Notes: generated by a model not told the origin, from the letters alone. Positions 51,283 to 60,185 are shown, counted from the first letter of the stretch. The stretch: DNA of 64,000 bases from Planctomycetota bacterium (GCA_020638635.1 JACKIE010000002.1:124001-188000), one strand, 5' to 3'. Numbers and translations are program-made.

Positions 51283-52545
51283 ATGAGTGACGCCCTCGAA
51301 CAAGTGAAAGCCCGCATTCCGCACCGGGAGCCGTTCCTGTTCGTGGACCGCATCCTCGAGCAGGGGCAAGGCCGCATAGTCACCGAAAGAATTGTGCGCG
51401 CCGACGAGCCCCAATTCCAAGGCCACTATCCCGGCAGCCCACTGATGCCCGGCGTGCTGCTATGCGAAGCCTGCTTCCAGACCGGCGCCATGCTGTTGAG
51501 GAGCGCAGGCGCCTTGGCCCGTAGCGCAGGCTCCCAGCCTGCACAGGCCGTGGGCGCCCCGCCCACGGCACCCCCAGAATCAGCTTTCGCTCCAATCGAC
51601 CCCCGAGTCATGAAACGCCATCGAGGCTACCTTCCGCACTGGGAGCGCGAGCACGCAACCTACTTCGTAACCTTCCGGCTGGCGGATTCGCTGCCGGCCG
51701 ATGCCCGCAAGCGCATTGAGGACCAGCGCTACGACATCGTAAAGACCGCCGAACACCTGAACCGGCCGCTGACGGATACCGAGCGTGAACGGCTGGATCA
51801 GCTCTATTCAGTCACCTTCGATGAACTGCTGAACGTCGGTCACGGAGCATGCCACCTGGCGAACGCCGACTGCGCGGCCGTCGTCGCTGAGACGCTCACG
51901 AAGTGGGACGGCGAACGGTATGCGCTGTACGCCTGGTGCGTGATGCCGAACCATGTGCATGCAGTGTTTCGGCCGTTTGCGGGGCAGGCGCTTGGCGAAA
52001 TTCTCCATTCGTGGAAGTCGTTTACGGCCAAGGCGTGTAACAAGCTGCTCGGCCGCACGGGTGAATTCTGGCAGCGGGAGTCGTTTGACCGCTTGATCCG
52101 CGACCGTGAGGAGTTTGACAAACGCGTGCGCTACACGGTTGAGAATCCGGCTGCGGCGGGCCTGGTGGGCTGGAAGTGGGTTGGTGGGAGTGCCGTGGAC
52201 GGGGCGTCCACGGCCGGTGCAGGCGAGGCGCCTGCGCTACGGGGTGCAGGCGAGACGCCTGCGCTCCCGACTGCGGGTGAGGCGCCCGCATCACCAACTG
52301 CTGCGGGCGAGGCGCTCGCATCACCAACTGCTGCGGGCGAGGTGCCCGCATCACGGCGCAAGCCGGTGCTTACTCGCATCCTGGAGGCTAAGTTCCGGGG
52401 CATGGTGGTGCCGGGGGACGTCCTGCGCGTTGAAGTTGAGCAGGAAGAAAAAATGGGTGACGCCTTCGTCATGAACGGCAAAGTGTCCTGCGCGGGCAAG
52501 AACGTCCTGCGCGTGAAGTTCATCGTGGCGATGATCGAACTGTAG
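51283..52545 (+). CDS. fabZ: FabZ-type hydroxyacyl-ACP dehydratase interrupted in frame by a Y1 transposase
   Basis: The N-terminal about 72 residues are FabZ: IPHREPFLFVDR, GHYPGSPLMPGVLL with catalytic H48, and E62 in CEACFQTGA. The C-terminal about 62 residues complete the hot-dog fold (KFRGMVVPGDVLRVEV and on). Between them, residues about 73-358 are foreign: REP-type repeats around a complete REP-associated tyrosine transposase. The frame is unbroken across 420 codons. Dehydration of beta-hydroxyacyl-ACP would need either a tolerated giant loop or assembly of separated halves. The insertion point is the loop after the central helix. Confidence 0.85.
   Translation: MSDALEQVKARIPHREPFLFVDRILEQGQGRIVTERIVRADEPQFQGHYPGSPLMPGVLLCEACFQTGAMLLRSAGALARSAGSQPAQAVGAPPTAPPESAFAPIDPRVMKRHRGYLPHWEREHATYFVTFRLADSLPADARKRIEDQRYDIVKTAEHLNRPLTDTERERLDQLYSVTFDELLNVGHGACHLANADCAAVVAETLTKWDGERYALYAWCVMPNHVHAVFRPFAGQALGEILHSWKSFTAKACNKLLGRTGEFWQRESFDRLIRDREEFDKRVRYTVENPAAAGLVGWKWVGGSAVDGASTAGAGEAPALRGAGETPALPTAGEAPASPTAAGEALASPTAAGEVPASRRKPVLTRILEAKFRGMVVPGDVLRVEVEQEEKMGDAFVMNGKVSCAGKNVLRVKFIVAMIEL
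51501..52356 (+). mobile_element. REP-associated Y1 transposase (RAYT) insert with flanking repeats in fabZ
   Basis: The insert begins with palindromes (GAGCGCAGGC at 51501, GTAGCGCAGGC just after) and encodes a transposase-like domain from the internal ATG at 51610. It has the HUH metal site MPNHVHAVF (H224, H226 of the fusion) and catalytic Tyr in VRYTVENPAAAGL (Y284). It ends with about 160 bp of repeated units coding AGEAPAL-type residues (52190-52356). RAYTs are single-strand DNA transposases that act on REP palindromes; this one is probably the source of the elements in neighbouring genes. Confidence 0.75.
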
Positions 52546-52567
52546 GGGCGGCCCGCGGGGAACAACA

Positions 52568-53404
52568 ATGGCACTGGTGAACACGGATTTCCTTGACCTG
52601 CGCAGCAAGAACGTCGTCGTCATCGGCGCGGCGAACAAGAAGTCCGTGGCCTGGATCACTGCCCTCACGCTGGAAGAAGCCGGCGCGCGCGTCACCCACA
52701 TCGTGCGCGACGAAGAGCGCAAGGCCGAAGTCGCCCAGCTCATCGACAAACAGCGCGGCCTGCACGGGGGCGGCATCAAGGAAGTGTTCACCTGCAACGT
52801 CGAGTCGCAGGAAGAAATCGACGCGGTCGCCAAGGCGGTGGGGGAAGCGCGCGGGCCGATCCACGGCCTGGTGCACAGCATCGCGTTTGCCAACTATTCC
52901 GAGGGCATGAAACCCTTCCACGAAACCAACCGCGAAGACTTCCTGCAGGCCGTGAACATCAGCGCCTTCAGCCTGGTGGCCCTGGCGCGCGCCTTCAAGC
53001 CCTACCTCGACGACTCCGCCGCCGTGGTCACCATCGGTATCAGCACCACGCGCATGGCCGCGGAAAACTACGGCTACATGGCGCCGATCAAGGCCGCGCT
53101 GCACTCCAGCGTGGTGTTCCTGGCCAAGAGCTTCAGCGCCGACACCAAAATCCGCTTCAACGCCGTGTGCCCCGGCCTGCTGAAAACCAGCGCCAGTGCG
53201 GGCATCCCCGGCTATCTCGACAGCTACCTGTACGCCGAGCAGGCGACCCTGCGCAAGCAGGCCGTGAGCACGCAGGAGGTGGCGAACGCGGTTGCGTTCC
53301 TGCTCAGCCCGCGCAGCAGCGGCATCAACGCGAATGAGCTGGTAATCGACGCCGGCATGGGCGTGAACTATTTCGACAAGTCGATCATCGAGAAGATGAA
53401 GTAG
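52568..53404 (+). CDS. fabI: Enoyl-ACP reductase (FabI type)
   Basis: The 278-residue SDR-fold reductase would reduce enoyl-ACP with NAD(P)H in the last step of each elongation cycle. It has the FabI-like cofactor region GAANKKSVAWITALTL, SIAFANY and the Y-x6-K pair Y168/K175 (in NYGYMAPIKAAL). It is the last gene of the cluster. It may be the genome's only FabI or a dedicated copy. A ketoreductase (FabG) is missing from the cluster, so that step must come from elsewhere. Confidence 0.87.
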   Translation: MALVNTDFLDLRSKNVVVIGAANKKSVAWITALTLEEAGARVTHIVRDEERKAEVAQLIDKQRGLHGGGIKEVFTCNVESQEEIDAVAKAVGEARGPIHGLVHSIAFANYSEGMKPFHETNREDFLQAVNISAFSLVALARAFKPYLDDSAAVVTIGISTTRMAAENYGYMAPIKAALHSSVVFLAKSFSADTKIRFNAVCPGLLKTSASAGIPGYLDSYLYAEQATLRKQAVSTQEVANAVAFLLSPRSSGINANELVIDAGMGVNYFDKSIIEKMK

Positions 53405-53427
53405 GGGCCGCCCCGCGTGGCGGCCCC
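53405..53427. terminator. GC-rich hairpin at the end of the cluster
   Basis: A 9-bp inverted repeat, GGGGCCGCC with GGCGGCCCC (53404-53412 and 53419-53427), starts at the fabI stop codon and lies between convergent genes. A second hairpin follows at about 53437-53457. Neither has a T-run, so function as a terminator is uncertain. Confidence 0.35.
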
Positions 53428-53468
53428 GGCGGGCACGGGCGGGCACGTGGGCCCGCCCCTACAGACCC

Positions 53469-53876
53469 CTACAGCGCCTCCAGATCCACGCCTTCGCGCA
53501 GGGCTTTCAGCACGGCGCATTTTTCGGCGATTTCCAGCAGCCGCTCGTGCTGCTCGGGGGTGAAGTCGCCCTTGATGTTCACTTTCTTGCGGATCAGCAT
53601 GTCGTGCTCGCCGGGCTTGAGCTCGCTGGGCTTGCGGCGCACGATCTCCACGTCTACGTCCACCCCGTCCAGCCTGATGCCCTTCACGTTGGCGTAGCTG
53701 CGCAGCGTCAGAGTGGTGCATGAGGCCAGCGCGCCGGCCAGCATCTCGATCGGCGTGGGGCCGGTGTCGTCGCCCTTGCCGACCGGTTCGTCGGCGAACA
53801 GGGTGTGGGTGGTCTTCTGGCCGGTCCGGATTTCGGTCTTGAACCCGACCGGTCCCATGCTTGCGGTTGCTTTCAT
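53469..53876 (-). CDS. OsmC-family protein (1 of 2)
   Basis: A 135-residue OsmC/Ohr-fold protein, probably a thiol peroxidase-like enzyme reducing organic hydroperoxides. It has the two conserved Cys: one in LASCTTLTLRSYA and one in EIAEKCAVLKAL. The ATG at 53876 (MKATASMGPVG) is preceded by GAGGG. It is adjacent to a second copy on the same strand with about 45-50% apparent identity by eye. It is convergent with the fatty-acid cluster. Confidence 0.85.
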   Translation of the reverse strand: MKATASMGPVGFKTEIRTGQKTTHTLFADEPVGKGDDTGPTPIEMLAGALASCTTLTLRSYANVKGIRLDGVDVDVEIVRRKPSELKPGEHDMLIRKKVNIKGDFTPEQHERLLEIAEKCAVLKALREGVDLEAL

Positions 53877-53945
53877 CTGTTTGCCCTCGCTGCCTGACAA
53901 ACAGGATAAACAGGTCTGTTATTCCCGTAAATGGGGGCGGGAAAA

Positions 53946-54004
53946 GGGACAGGCACCAAAGGTGCCTGTCCCTGTCCGCGCTGCGGGCGACGCAAGCGTC
54001 GCCC
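53946..54004. repeat. Two perfect palindromes between the OsmC genes
   Basis: GGGACAGGCACC (53946-53957), AAA, then GGTGCCTGTCCC (53961-53972); and GGGCGACGC (53985-53993), AA, then GCGTCGCCC (53996-54004). The first belongs to the GGGACAGG-type palindrome seen again at 57997-58024. They could end transcription of the upstream OsmC gene. Confidence 0.65.
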
Positions 54005-54421
54005 CTACTCGTGGACCAGGTCAACGCCCTGCAGCAGGGCGCGGTTTACCGGGCACTTCTCGGCGATCTCGAGCATGCGTTTGCGCTGATCGTCGGTCAG
54101 CTCACCCTTCAGCGTGATCTTCTTGGTCACCAGCGTGGCCTTGGCGCCCTCCCCCGCTTCGGCCTGTTCCGAAGGCTTGCGGCGGTGCGCCTCGACTTCC
54201 ACCTCGACGCTCTCCAGCGCGATTCCCTTTAGGTTCGCGTAGCTGCGCAAGGTCGCGGCCGTGCAGGCGCCGAGCGCGGCGGCGAGCAGCCCCATGGCGG
54301 TGGGCCCGGTGTTTGCGCCACCGGCCTCGGCGGGTTCATCGGCGATGATGGTGTGGGCAAGCCCGGGATCGACCTTGATCTCGGTGCGGAACGAGTCAGT
54401 GAGTCTGACCACGGCGCGCAT
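54005..54421 (-). CDS. OsmC-family protein (2 of 2)
   Basis: A 138-residue OsmC-fold protein with the redox Cys pair in ALGACTAATLRSYA and EIAEKCPVNRAL. The start ATG at 54421 has AAGGAGGGGAGG upstream, a strong ribosome binding site; a longer frame to 54472 is less likely. It shares the central pattern TGPTxMGLLAAALGAC with its neighbour (TGPTPIEMLAGALASC there), so the pair arose by duplication. Confidence 0.85.
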   Translation of the reverse strand: MRAVVRLTDSFRTEIKVDPGLAHTIIADEPAEAGGANTGPTAMGLLAAALGACTAATLRSYANLKGIALESVEVEVEAHRRKPSEQAEAGEGAKATLVTKKITLKGELTDDQRKRMLEIAEKCPVNRALLQGVDLVHE

Positions 54422-54484
54422 TGGGCCTCCCCTCCTTCGGGCGGATTCTGCATTACCAGCGCGCCACTTCAATGGTGGGATGAA

Positions 54485-54562
54485 ATGAATATAAGAAAAG
54501 TATTAAAAAAGCAGAAAAAAAAAATAAAAAAACTAGAAAGGCGTATTCTAGTAGCAGTATAA
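54485..54562 (+). CDS. Possible 25-residue Lys-rich small protein in an AT-rich island
   Basis: MNIRKVLKKQKKKIKKLERR and five more residues, in A+T-rich codons unlike anything else in the window. No clear Shine-Dalgarno lies upstream. It could be a coincidental frame in an AT-rich regulatory region. The tract also holds CTAGAA/TTCTAG (about 54531-54551), an inverted repeat, and TATAAC, and lies 35-110 bp upstream of the next gene start. Confidence 0.25.
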   Translation: MNIRKVLKKQKKKIKKLERRILVAV

Positions 54563-54596
54563 CGTTCAATCCACGAAAACTAAAAAAGGAGATGTC

Positions 54597-55880
54597 ATGT
54601 CCCTCAAAATGCTTCTGCTTCTTGGGCTCGCAGTAATGGTCGGTCTGCCGCTCGGAGCGCAGAATCCGTACTTGGCAACTGCCATTGGCAATCATTTTAC
54701 AGTGAGTGCGGGACCGCCGGTTACGATGGTCCCCAGCTCGGGGACCTGGTACTCGCAGGCGAAAGCAGTTCACAACTACATGGTGGCTCAGGGCTATAAC
54801 GGATCCTCGCCGGTAACCACAGTTGTTAACGGCGTTGACATCATGTGGGTGCCGGTGCGGTCAGTTGGGCCAACGACCAGGTCATCGTTTGGCCACTTCC
54901 ACAGCTCTCTACAACGACGCAAGCGCAACTGTGACTGGAGACGAGTTCGGCTTACGCGGTTGTCATCCAACCTGGCTTCTTTGGCATACCCGGTAGAGAT
55001 GGAGGAGCGCGTCTGCATCAGACACGGGACAGAGCGGTGGGGCAACGTTAGCCATCGCCGGGGATGCGGTTGGAGACTCATCGAGCGTGTACCACGGAGG
55101 AACTGCCTCAGCGTCCAGCATTGACGGGACGGCCTACGCCGATGCTGGAAACGGGTCACTGCTCTGGAACGGTGCAGGGGAATGGCGGTGATGCAACCGC
55201 CATTGAGGTCAGCAGACGCCATTGCTGGTGCAGGAGCGGGTACTGGTGACGAGGCGACGCTTACGCAGAAAGCGATACGGACATTGCCTACGCTGAAGGC
55301 GGTGACACTCTTTCTGGCGACGGCGGTGACGCAGAAGCCATCGCACCGGATGGGGCACAGGCGTATGGAGGCAGCGCAACATCCACTTCCGACGTGGCGT
55401 CCTACGGCGGCGCTGCAACAGCCAGCACGACTAACGGACTGGCATGGGCCGGGCTGGCAATGGCAACTTTCCCAACTGGCGCTTGCCACATCAGCTGGCG
55501 CGAACGGCGACGCTCACGCCTTCGGCGGTCAAGGCATCGGAGCAGGAACAACTTTAACAATCGATGGAGGTGAGGCGCGGGCCGTCTCCTTTATGGAACA
55601 GCCGAGGCTGAAGGTGGGGACAGTTTGGCAACGAATCCGGGGACTGGAGGTTAGCATATGCTGACGGGAGTAGTTCCGGATATGTGATGATCAGCCAACG
55701 ACTTGGCAAGGTGGATACGCAGTCCAGTATAAACGCACCGGATGGCGCATTTTGGGCGGCCACGCGTGTGTCGGCCCTCTGGTTTTTCTCCACGAAGATG
55801 TTTTGGACTGTGACGCACCTGTTGCACCGTTCACATACCCTTACAAAACAGGCACTTACAGAAATATAGATCGCTGGTGA
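54597..55880 (+). pseudogene. Frameshifted gene for a secreted Gly/Ala/Asp-rich protein
   Basis: AAAGGAG upstream and the signal peptide MLLLLGLAVMVGLPLGAQNP start a clean frame for about 90 codons. Then sensible sequence continues only by hopping frames: WANDQVIVWPLPQL, then ATLAIAGDAVGDSSSVYHGG, then repeats with GGDATA-like and ADAIAGAGAG-like units, and a final YKRTGWRILGGHACVG to a stop at 55878. Several single-base indels are needed. The intact protein would be exported and repetitive. Either the gene is decaying or the assembly is poor here. Confidence 0.6.
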
Positions 55881-56034
55881 AGCAAAGCTTCATTGTAATC
55901 CCGCTCGACCGGAATAGTATGCATGAACTTGGGGACAGGTCTTTCGTTCTAGAGCGCCATGGTTCGTTGAACCGGATTTCCATTTGACTGGGTGTGCACT
56001 GGGCAGCGCACGCAACTAGAGGAGAGAGTTTCGA

Positions 56035-57977
56035 ATGCGATCGATCATGAGATTGGCCCTATGTACACTCGTACTACTAGCCGCCGGAAGCCTGCGAGCA
56101 GCAGTTTCTGAGACGACCGGCCCTGTTAACTTCAGCGGCAATCAGCTCGCGGGTGGAATGTTGATGTCGATTTCGGCGCCACGCCCACGAGCCTCAACAT
56201 CGATCTGACCTGTGGCTTTACGGAACAAGCGTCCGGCTTCGAATCGAGATGTACGACATAACAAGGGCGGCGCGGGCGACGACCACCACGGCGTGGAACG
56301 ACGGAATGCCCATCTGGGACACCGGTGCACCTTTACGCCTGGCACTACAATCTCGCGATCGGCGGAAGTCCGTACCAGACACTGTCACTGAGCGGAGTTC
56401 ATCGGTTCATCATTGCCATCAGCCCGTCTGACGGTGCGAGCACGACCAACAACGACGTCACGCTGACTTTCGACATTGCAGGCACAGCAACTTCGATGGG
56501 ATCGGGTTTTCATATCTGGACTACCCGGCGGCAGGTGGCGGGCTTGTTCCATCGGAACAGCCTCCGGCTTCTATCAGCGCAACTACAACGGCAACGCACT
56601 GCTGTTCACGAATATCGGCGCGGCAAGTGACACAGTTCAGTACGAGTTCGACGTGGACTTCGGTGCGACACCCGTCCAGAAGGCAATCAGCATCTGGGCG
56701 TTCGGCTTACCTCTTCAACGGGTACCGGAAACGTCGATTTCGAGGTCTATTCGCTCGGTGAAGGTTTCGAGGATCCCGCGAAGATCATCATCTCCTGCTC
56801 GCCGGGTGTTGAGAGTGAAGGAACCTACACAACCGCGGCCCTGAGCGGCCCACAGAAATTCCGAGTCGTCGCAAGTGCGGGCACGGGCTTCTCCGCGACG
56901 ATCGAGACGATCGCGTTCTTCACGGTAGAATCCGGTCCCACCCTGGCCGATGCCATCGTCAACCCGACGACCGCCTCTACGCCCATGGCGATCACGCCGG
57001 CCGGAACCACGCTGACAACTTCACCGACGGCGCTGACTGCCAGCGGCGGTACGCCGACTGTCACCTACAACTGGACGCTGGAAGGCACAGTCCCGACCGG
57101 CGTGTCGCTCAGCGCGGCCACCGGCACGACGGTCAACCTGGTCTTCGGTTCCAGCACCCCGGCCAGCTCTACCGTAACGGTGCGCTGCACCAACGGCGTC
57201 GGGCCCGAGTTCACAGAAGAAACCTACACACTCAACTTCGGAGGCGGCGGCGGCGGCAACTCGCTCACAATCGTGACAACCACCCTGCCCAACGGCTCGG
57301 AGACTGTGGTGTACCCGACCACCAATATCACCGCCACCAGCACCGGCACCACCGGCCCGAACTATACCTGGTCCGTCAGCGCCGGCACCCTGCCCCCGGG
57401 CCTTACGCTTGACACTGCGGCCACGGGCCTCACCACCACCATCAGCGGCACGCCCACCACAGCCGGCACCTACAACTTCACCGTCCAGATCACCGACGGC
57501 ACCAACAGCGACACCCAGAGCTTCCAGGTGGACATCAGCGCAGCGGGCGCACTGGTCATCACCACCAGCAGCCTGGCGGCCGGCACCCAGGGTGCGGCCT
57601 ACAGCGCCAACATCACGGCGATCAACGGCGTGGGCAACCACACCTGGTCGATCAGCGCCGGCACACTGCCGACCGGACTGAGCCTCGGCGCTTCGACGAC
57701 CGCCACGGTCTCGATCAGCGGCACGCCGACCCAGACCGGCACCTTCCCGATCACCGTGCAGGTTACCGACAGCACGGTCCCGACGGCGCAGACGGACACC
57801 CAGGCCTTCAGCCTGGTGATCAACGCCAGCAGCCCGCCCCCGAGCCTGGGCGGCGGCGGTGGCGGCGGCGGCGGCGGCGGTTGCGCCGCGACCGGCGGTA
57901 ACAGCTACTGGATGTTCGCCATCGGCCTGCTCGCCATGCTGGGCTTCGCCCTGCGCATGCGCGCTCGCCGCGAGTAG
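56035..57977 (+). pseudogene. Frameshifted gene for a surface protein with Ig-like repeats and Cys sorting tail
   Basis: A good ribosome binding site and signal peptide (MRLALCTLVLLAAGSLRAAV) begin it at 56035. The first 700 bp need about four frame changes: QLAGGNVDVDFGATPT, HLYAWHYNLAIGGSPYQ, SGFYQRNYNGNALLF, then VDFEVYSLGEGFEDPAK. From about 56730 one frame stays open to 57977. That part encodes putative-Ig repeats (GTLPPGLTLDTAATG, GTLPTGLSLGASTTA) and the tail, a Gly-run, then CAATGGNSYWMFAIG, hydrophobic and RMRARRE. It is the fifth gene of the sorting-tail family in this window. Confidence 0.7.
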
Positions 57978-57996
57978 TACACGCCAGACACACGAA

Positions 57997-58024
57997 GGGG
58001 ACAGGTACCTTGGTACCTGTCCCC
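57997..58024. terminator. Bidirectional terminator between convergent genes
   Basis: GGGGACAGGTACC (57997-58009), TT, GGTACCTGTCCCC (58012-58024): a perfect 13-bp stem followed on the plus strand by TTTCACTTTTT. It separates the surface-protein gene from the HAD gene. It is related to the palindrome at 53946-53972. Confidence 0.7.
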
Positions 58025-58026
58025 TT

Positions 58027-58617
58027 TCACTTTTTGCGGGCGGCCTTCAGCAGCGCCAGCAGGTCTTCAAGCCACGGCACCGCCAGGTCGGCTTCAAACC
58101 GCGGCTCCGGCTCGCCGTTGGTCACCAGGCAGGTCAGGGTGCCCGCCGCGCGGCCGGCATCCATGTCGTCGCGGAAGTCGCCGACCATCAGGGTGGTTTC
58201 CGGCCCGCGGCCCAGGCGGCGCAGGGCCTCCAGCAGCGCGTCAGGCGCTGGCTTGGGCGGGGCGCAGTCGCGGGTGATGATCACGTCGAATTCCAGACCC
58301 AGGGCCTGCAGGGTCAGGTCCACTGCCGCGCGAAAGTTGCGTGTGATGATGCCGGTGGCGAAGCCGGAGCCGTGCAGCCAGTGGATCAGCTCAACGGCGC
58401 CGTGGGCGGCCTTGGCCAGGCGCGCTGCCTCAAGCTCTGCTTCGCGCACGATTTCGAAGCCGCGTTCGCGCTCGGCCTCGGGCAGCGCGTTGAGGGCATG
58501 GGTGATCGAGACGCCGTGTGGCAGGCCCAGGCGGTTGCGCAGGCTGTCGAAGTCGATCACCGGCACGGTAAGGGTTCCGTCCAAGTCGAACAGCACGGTG
58601 TCGATGTGGGAAAGCAC
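58027..58617 (-). CDS. HAD-family phosphatase (phosphoglycolate phosphatase-like)
   Basis: A 196-residue HAD hydrolase with DLDGTL (D11 nucleophile, D13 acid/base), TRNF as motif II (Thr), KPAPD with the conserved Lys as motif III and VGDFRDDMDAG as motif IV. The helical cap between motif I and II places it in subfamily I with Gph/beta-phosphoglucomutase. The substrate is unknown. The start is GTG at 58617. Confidence 0.85.
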   Translation of the reverse strand: MLSHIDTVLFDLDGTLTVPVIDFDSLRNRLGLPHGVSITHALNALPEAERERGFEIVREAELEAARLAKAAHGAVELIHWLHGSGFATGIITRNFRAAVDLTLQALGLEFDVIITRDCAPPKPAPDALLEALRRLGRGPETTLMVGDFRDDMDAGRAAGTLTCLVTNGEPEPRFEADLAVPWLEDLLALLKAARKK

Positions 58618-58709
58618 TGGGCAGGTTTCAGGGGACAGGTTTCAGGTTACAGGGCGCAGCGGGTTGCAGGAGTCAATTCGGCCGGCGACTGATGACTGCA
58701 GGCAGGCCT

Positions 58710-59219
58710 CTACCCCCGTGCTTCGGTACGTTCCTGGGCGGCTTCCGAGCGCGTGTTTTCGTCTGTTACCCAGTTCCATACCACGCCGGCAGCGATCGCG
58801 GCCGAAGCCGTGGCGGCCGCCACGGCGCCGATCAGTGCGCGCCTGCGCCTGCGGGCGGCGTGCTTGAGCTGCTGCCACTCCAGGTACTCGGTGTCGGTGC
58901 GAACGCCGCGCACCTGGCGCAGCACTTCCTGGGCAAACAGATGCTCGCCCTCGGCCACTTCCACCACGCTGCCGACGTGGCCCAGCAGCACACGCTCCAG
59001 GTTGCTGTGCTTGAGGCGCGCGGTCAGGCCGTGGGCCTGCAGGGTCGCGCTGGCCAACAGCGCGTCGGCATAGCTGTATGGGTGATACACGGAACGCCAC
59101 GAGCTGACCGGTCGCAGCAGCAGCGACGCGCCGCAGAAAATGCAGTTGTCGCCGTCTCCGGCGGCTTGTTTGCCGCAGGCTCTGCAATGCTCTCGCCGCT
59201 GTCTGATTCCTTCAAACAT
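58710..59219 (-). CDS. Zinc-ribbon DUF2007 protein with a membrane segment
   Basis: A 169-residue protein: an N-terminal zinc ribbon (CRACGKQAAGDGDNCIFCG), a DUF2007-type domain (SYADALLASATLQAHGLTAR), then a basic linker and one membrane helix (GAVAAATASAAIAAGVVWNW). DUF2007 proteins are annotated as putative signal-transducing proteins; that function is not proven. The ATG at 59219 (MFEGIRQR) is chosen over a far longer frame that runs antisense into the next gene. Confidence 0.7.
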   Translation of the reverse strand: MFEGIRQRREHCRACGKQAAGDGDNCIFCGASLLLRPVSSWRSVYHPYSYADALLASATLQAHGLTARLKHSNLERVLLGHVGSVVEVAEGEHLFAQEVLRQVRGVRTDTEYLEWQQLKHAARRRRRALIGAVAAATASAAIAAGVVWNWVTDENTRSEAAQERTEARG

Positions 59220-59292
59220 GGCATCAGGGTAAGCTGGTAAAGGTCTTTGGGAAGGGGTCAGGATCGGAATCACAGGCGCGAACCTGGAGGCG

Positions 59293-60099
59293 TTGATACG
59301 CCTGCTCAACGAGCCCGACCCCGTCGCGGCGGAGCCGCTGATTTCCCAGGTCTCGGCCATGGAGCCGGAAGATCTCGAACGCGTGGTCGCGCGCTGCGAG
59401 GACGCGCCGGCTACCGCGCGACGCAACGTCGAGAGCGCCCTCGTACGGCTGAGATTCGCCGCCCTGGACGCTGAGTGGTCGCGCCAGGCAACAGGGCGCC
59501 TCGATCTCGAAGCAGCGCTGCAGTTGATCGCCCGGACCGGCGAGAATCCGCCCGCGCTGGATATCGGCAAGACACTTGACGAATACGCCGATGAGGCGAG
59601 CGCCTTGCTCAGCGGCGACCGGGCCTTCGACGTTGGCTTGGGCGTCCTGGCCGAAGTGCTGTACCGCCGCCACAACCTGCGCGGTAACGGGGCAGACTAC
59701 TATGCCCCCGAAAACAGCTACCTAGATTGCGTGCTCGCCAGCGGCAGAGGCATACCGATCAGCCTGTGTGCAGTGGCGTTGCTGGTTGGACGCAGGTTGG
59801 ATTTGCCCGTTCACGGTGTAGGTTCGCCGGGCCACTTCCTCGGGTTTTATGGCGACGTGGACCTCAAGATCGGCCACTACTTTGATCCATTCGACGGTTT
59901 CCGGCGCCTGACAGCGGGAGACATGCGCGCGTTGTTGGCCCATTTTGTTGATGAAGTCGGGCCCGAAATGTTGAAGCCGGCCACCGACCGCGAGATCACC
60001 TCCCGGTTCCTGCGAAACCTTGTGGGTAGTTACACAAGGCTGAGTCAGTCTGAGCAGATCCGCAATCTGGAGCGCTGGATTCGCACCTTAAACCCGTAA
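59293..60099 (+). CDS. SirB1 / transglutaminase-like superfamily protein
   Basis: A 268-residue protein of the SirB1-type transglutaminase-like family, recognised from VLYRRHNLRGNGADYYAPEN, YLDCVLASGRGIPISLCAVA and PVHGVGSPGHFLGFYGDVDL. The role is unknown; these proteins often neighbour translation or rRNA genes. Its start is not clear: TTG at 59293 is too close to the only GGAGG, and the frame is open to 59233. The N-terminal residues are therefore provisional. Confidence 0.7.
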   Translation: MIRLLNEPDPVAAEPLISQVSAMEPEDLERVVARCEDAPATARRNVESALVRLRFAALDAEWSRQATGRLDLEAALQLIARTGENPPALDIGKTLDEYADEASALLSGDRAFDVGLGVLAEVLYRRHNLRGNGADYYAPENSYLDCVLASGRGIPISLCAVALLVGRRLDLPVHGVGSPGHFLGFYGDVDLKIGHYFDPFDGFRRLTAGDMRALLAHFVDEVGPEMLKPATDREITSRFLRNLVGSYTRLSQSEQIRNLERWIRTLNP

Positions 60100-60185
60100 T
60101 CCGCAATACTTTGGCTCCACCTAAGGGTTGAACTGCTACACCGCGCCGGCCGGTGCGGGTATCTTTCAGGCCGGAGGGGAAGCTC

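Noticed and set aside
46483..53404. Type II polyketide synthase cluster
   Set aside because: There is a ketosynthase and ACP but no chain-length factor, cyclase or aromatase; FabZ and FabI point to fatty-acid-type cycles.
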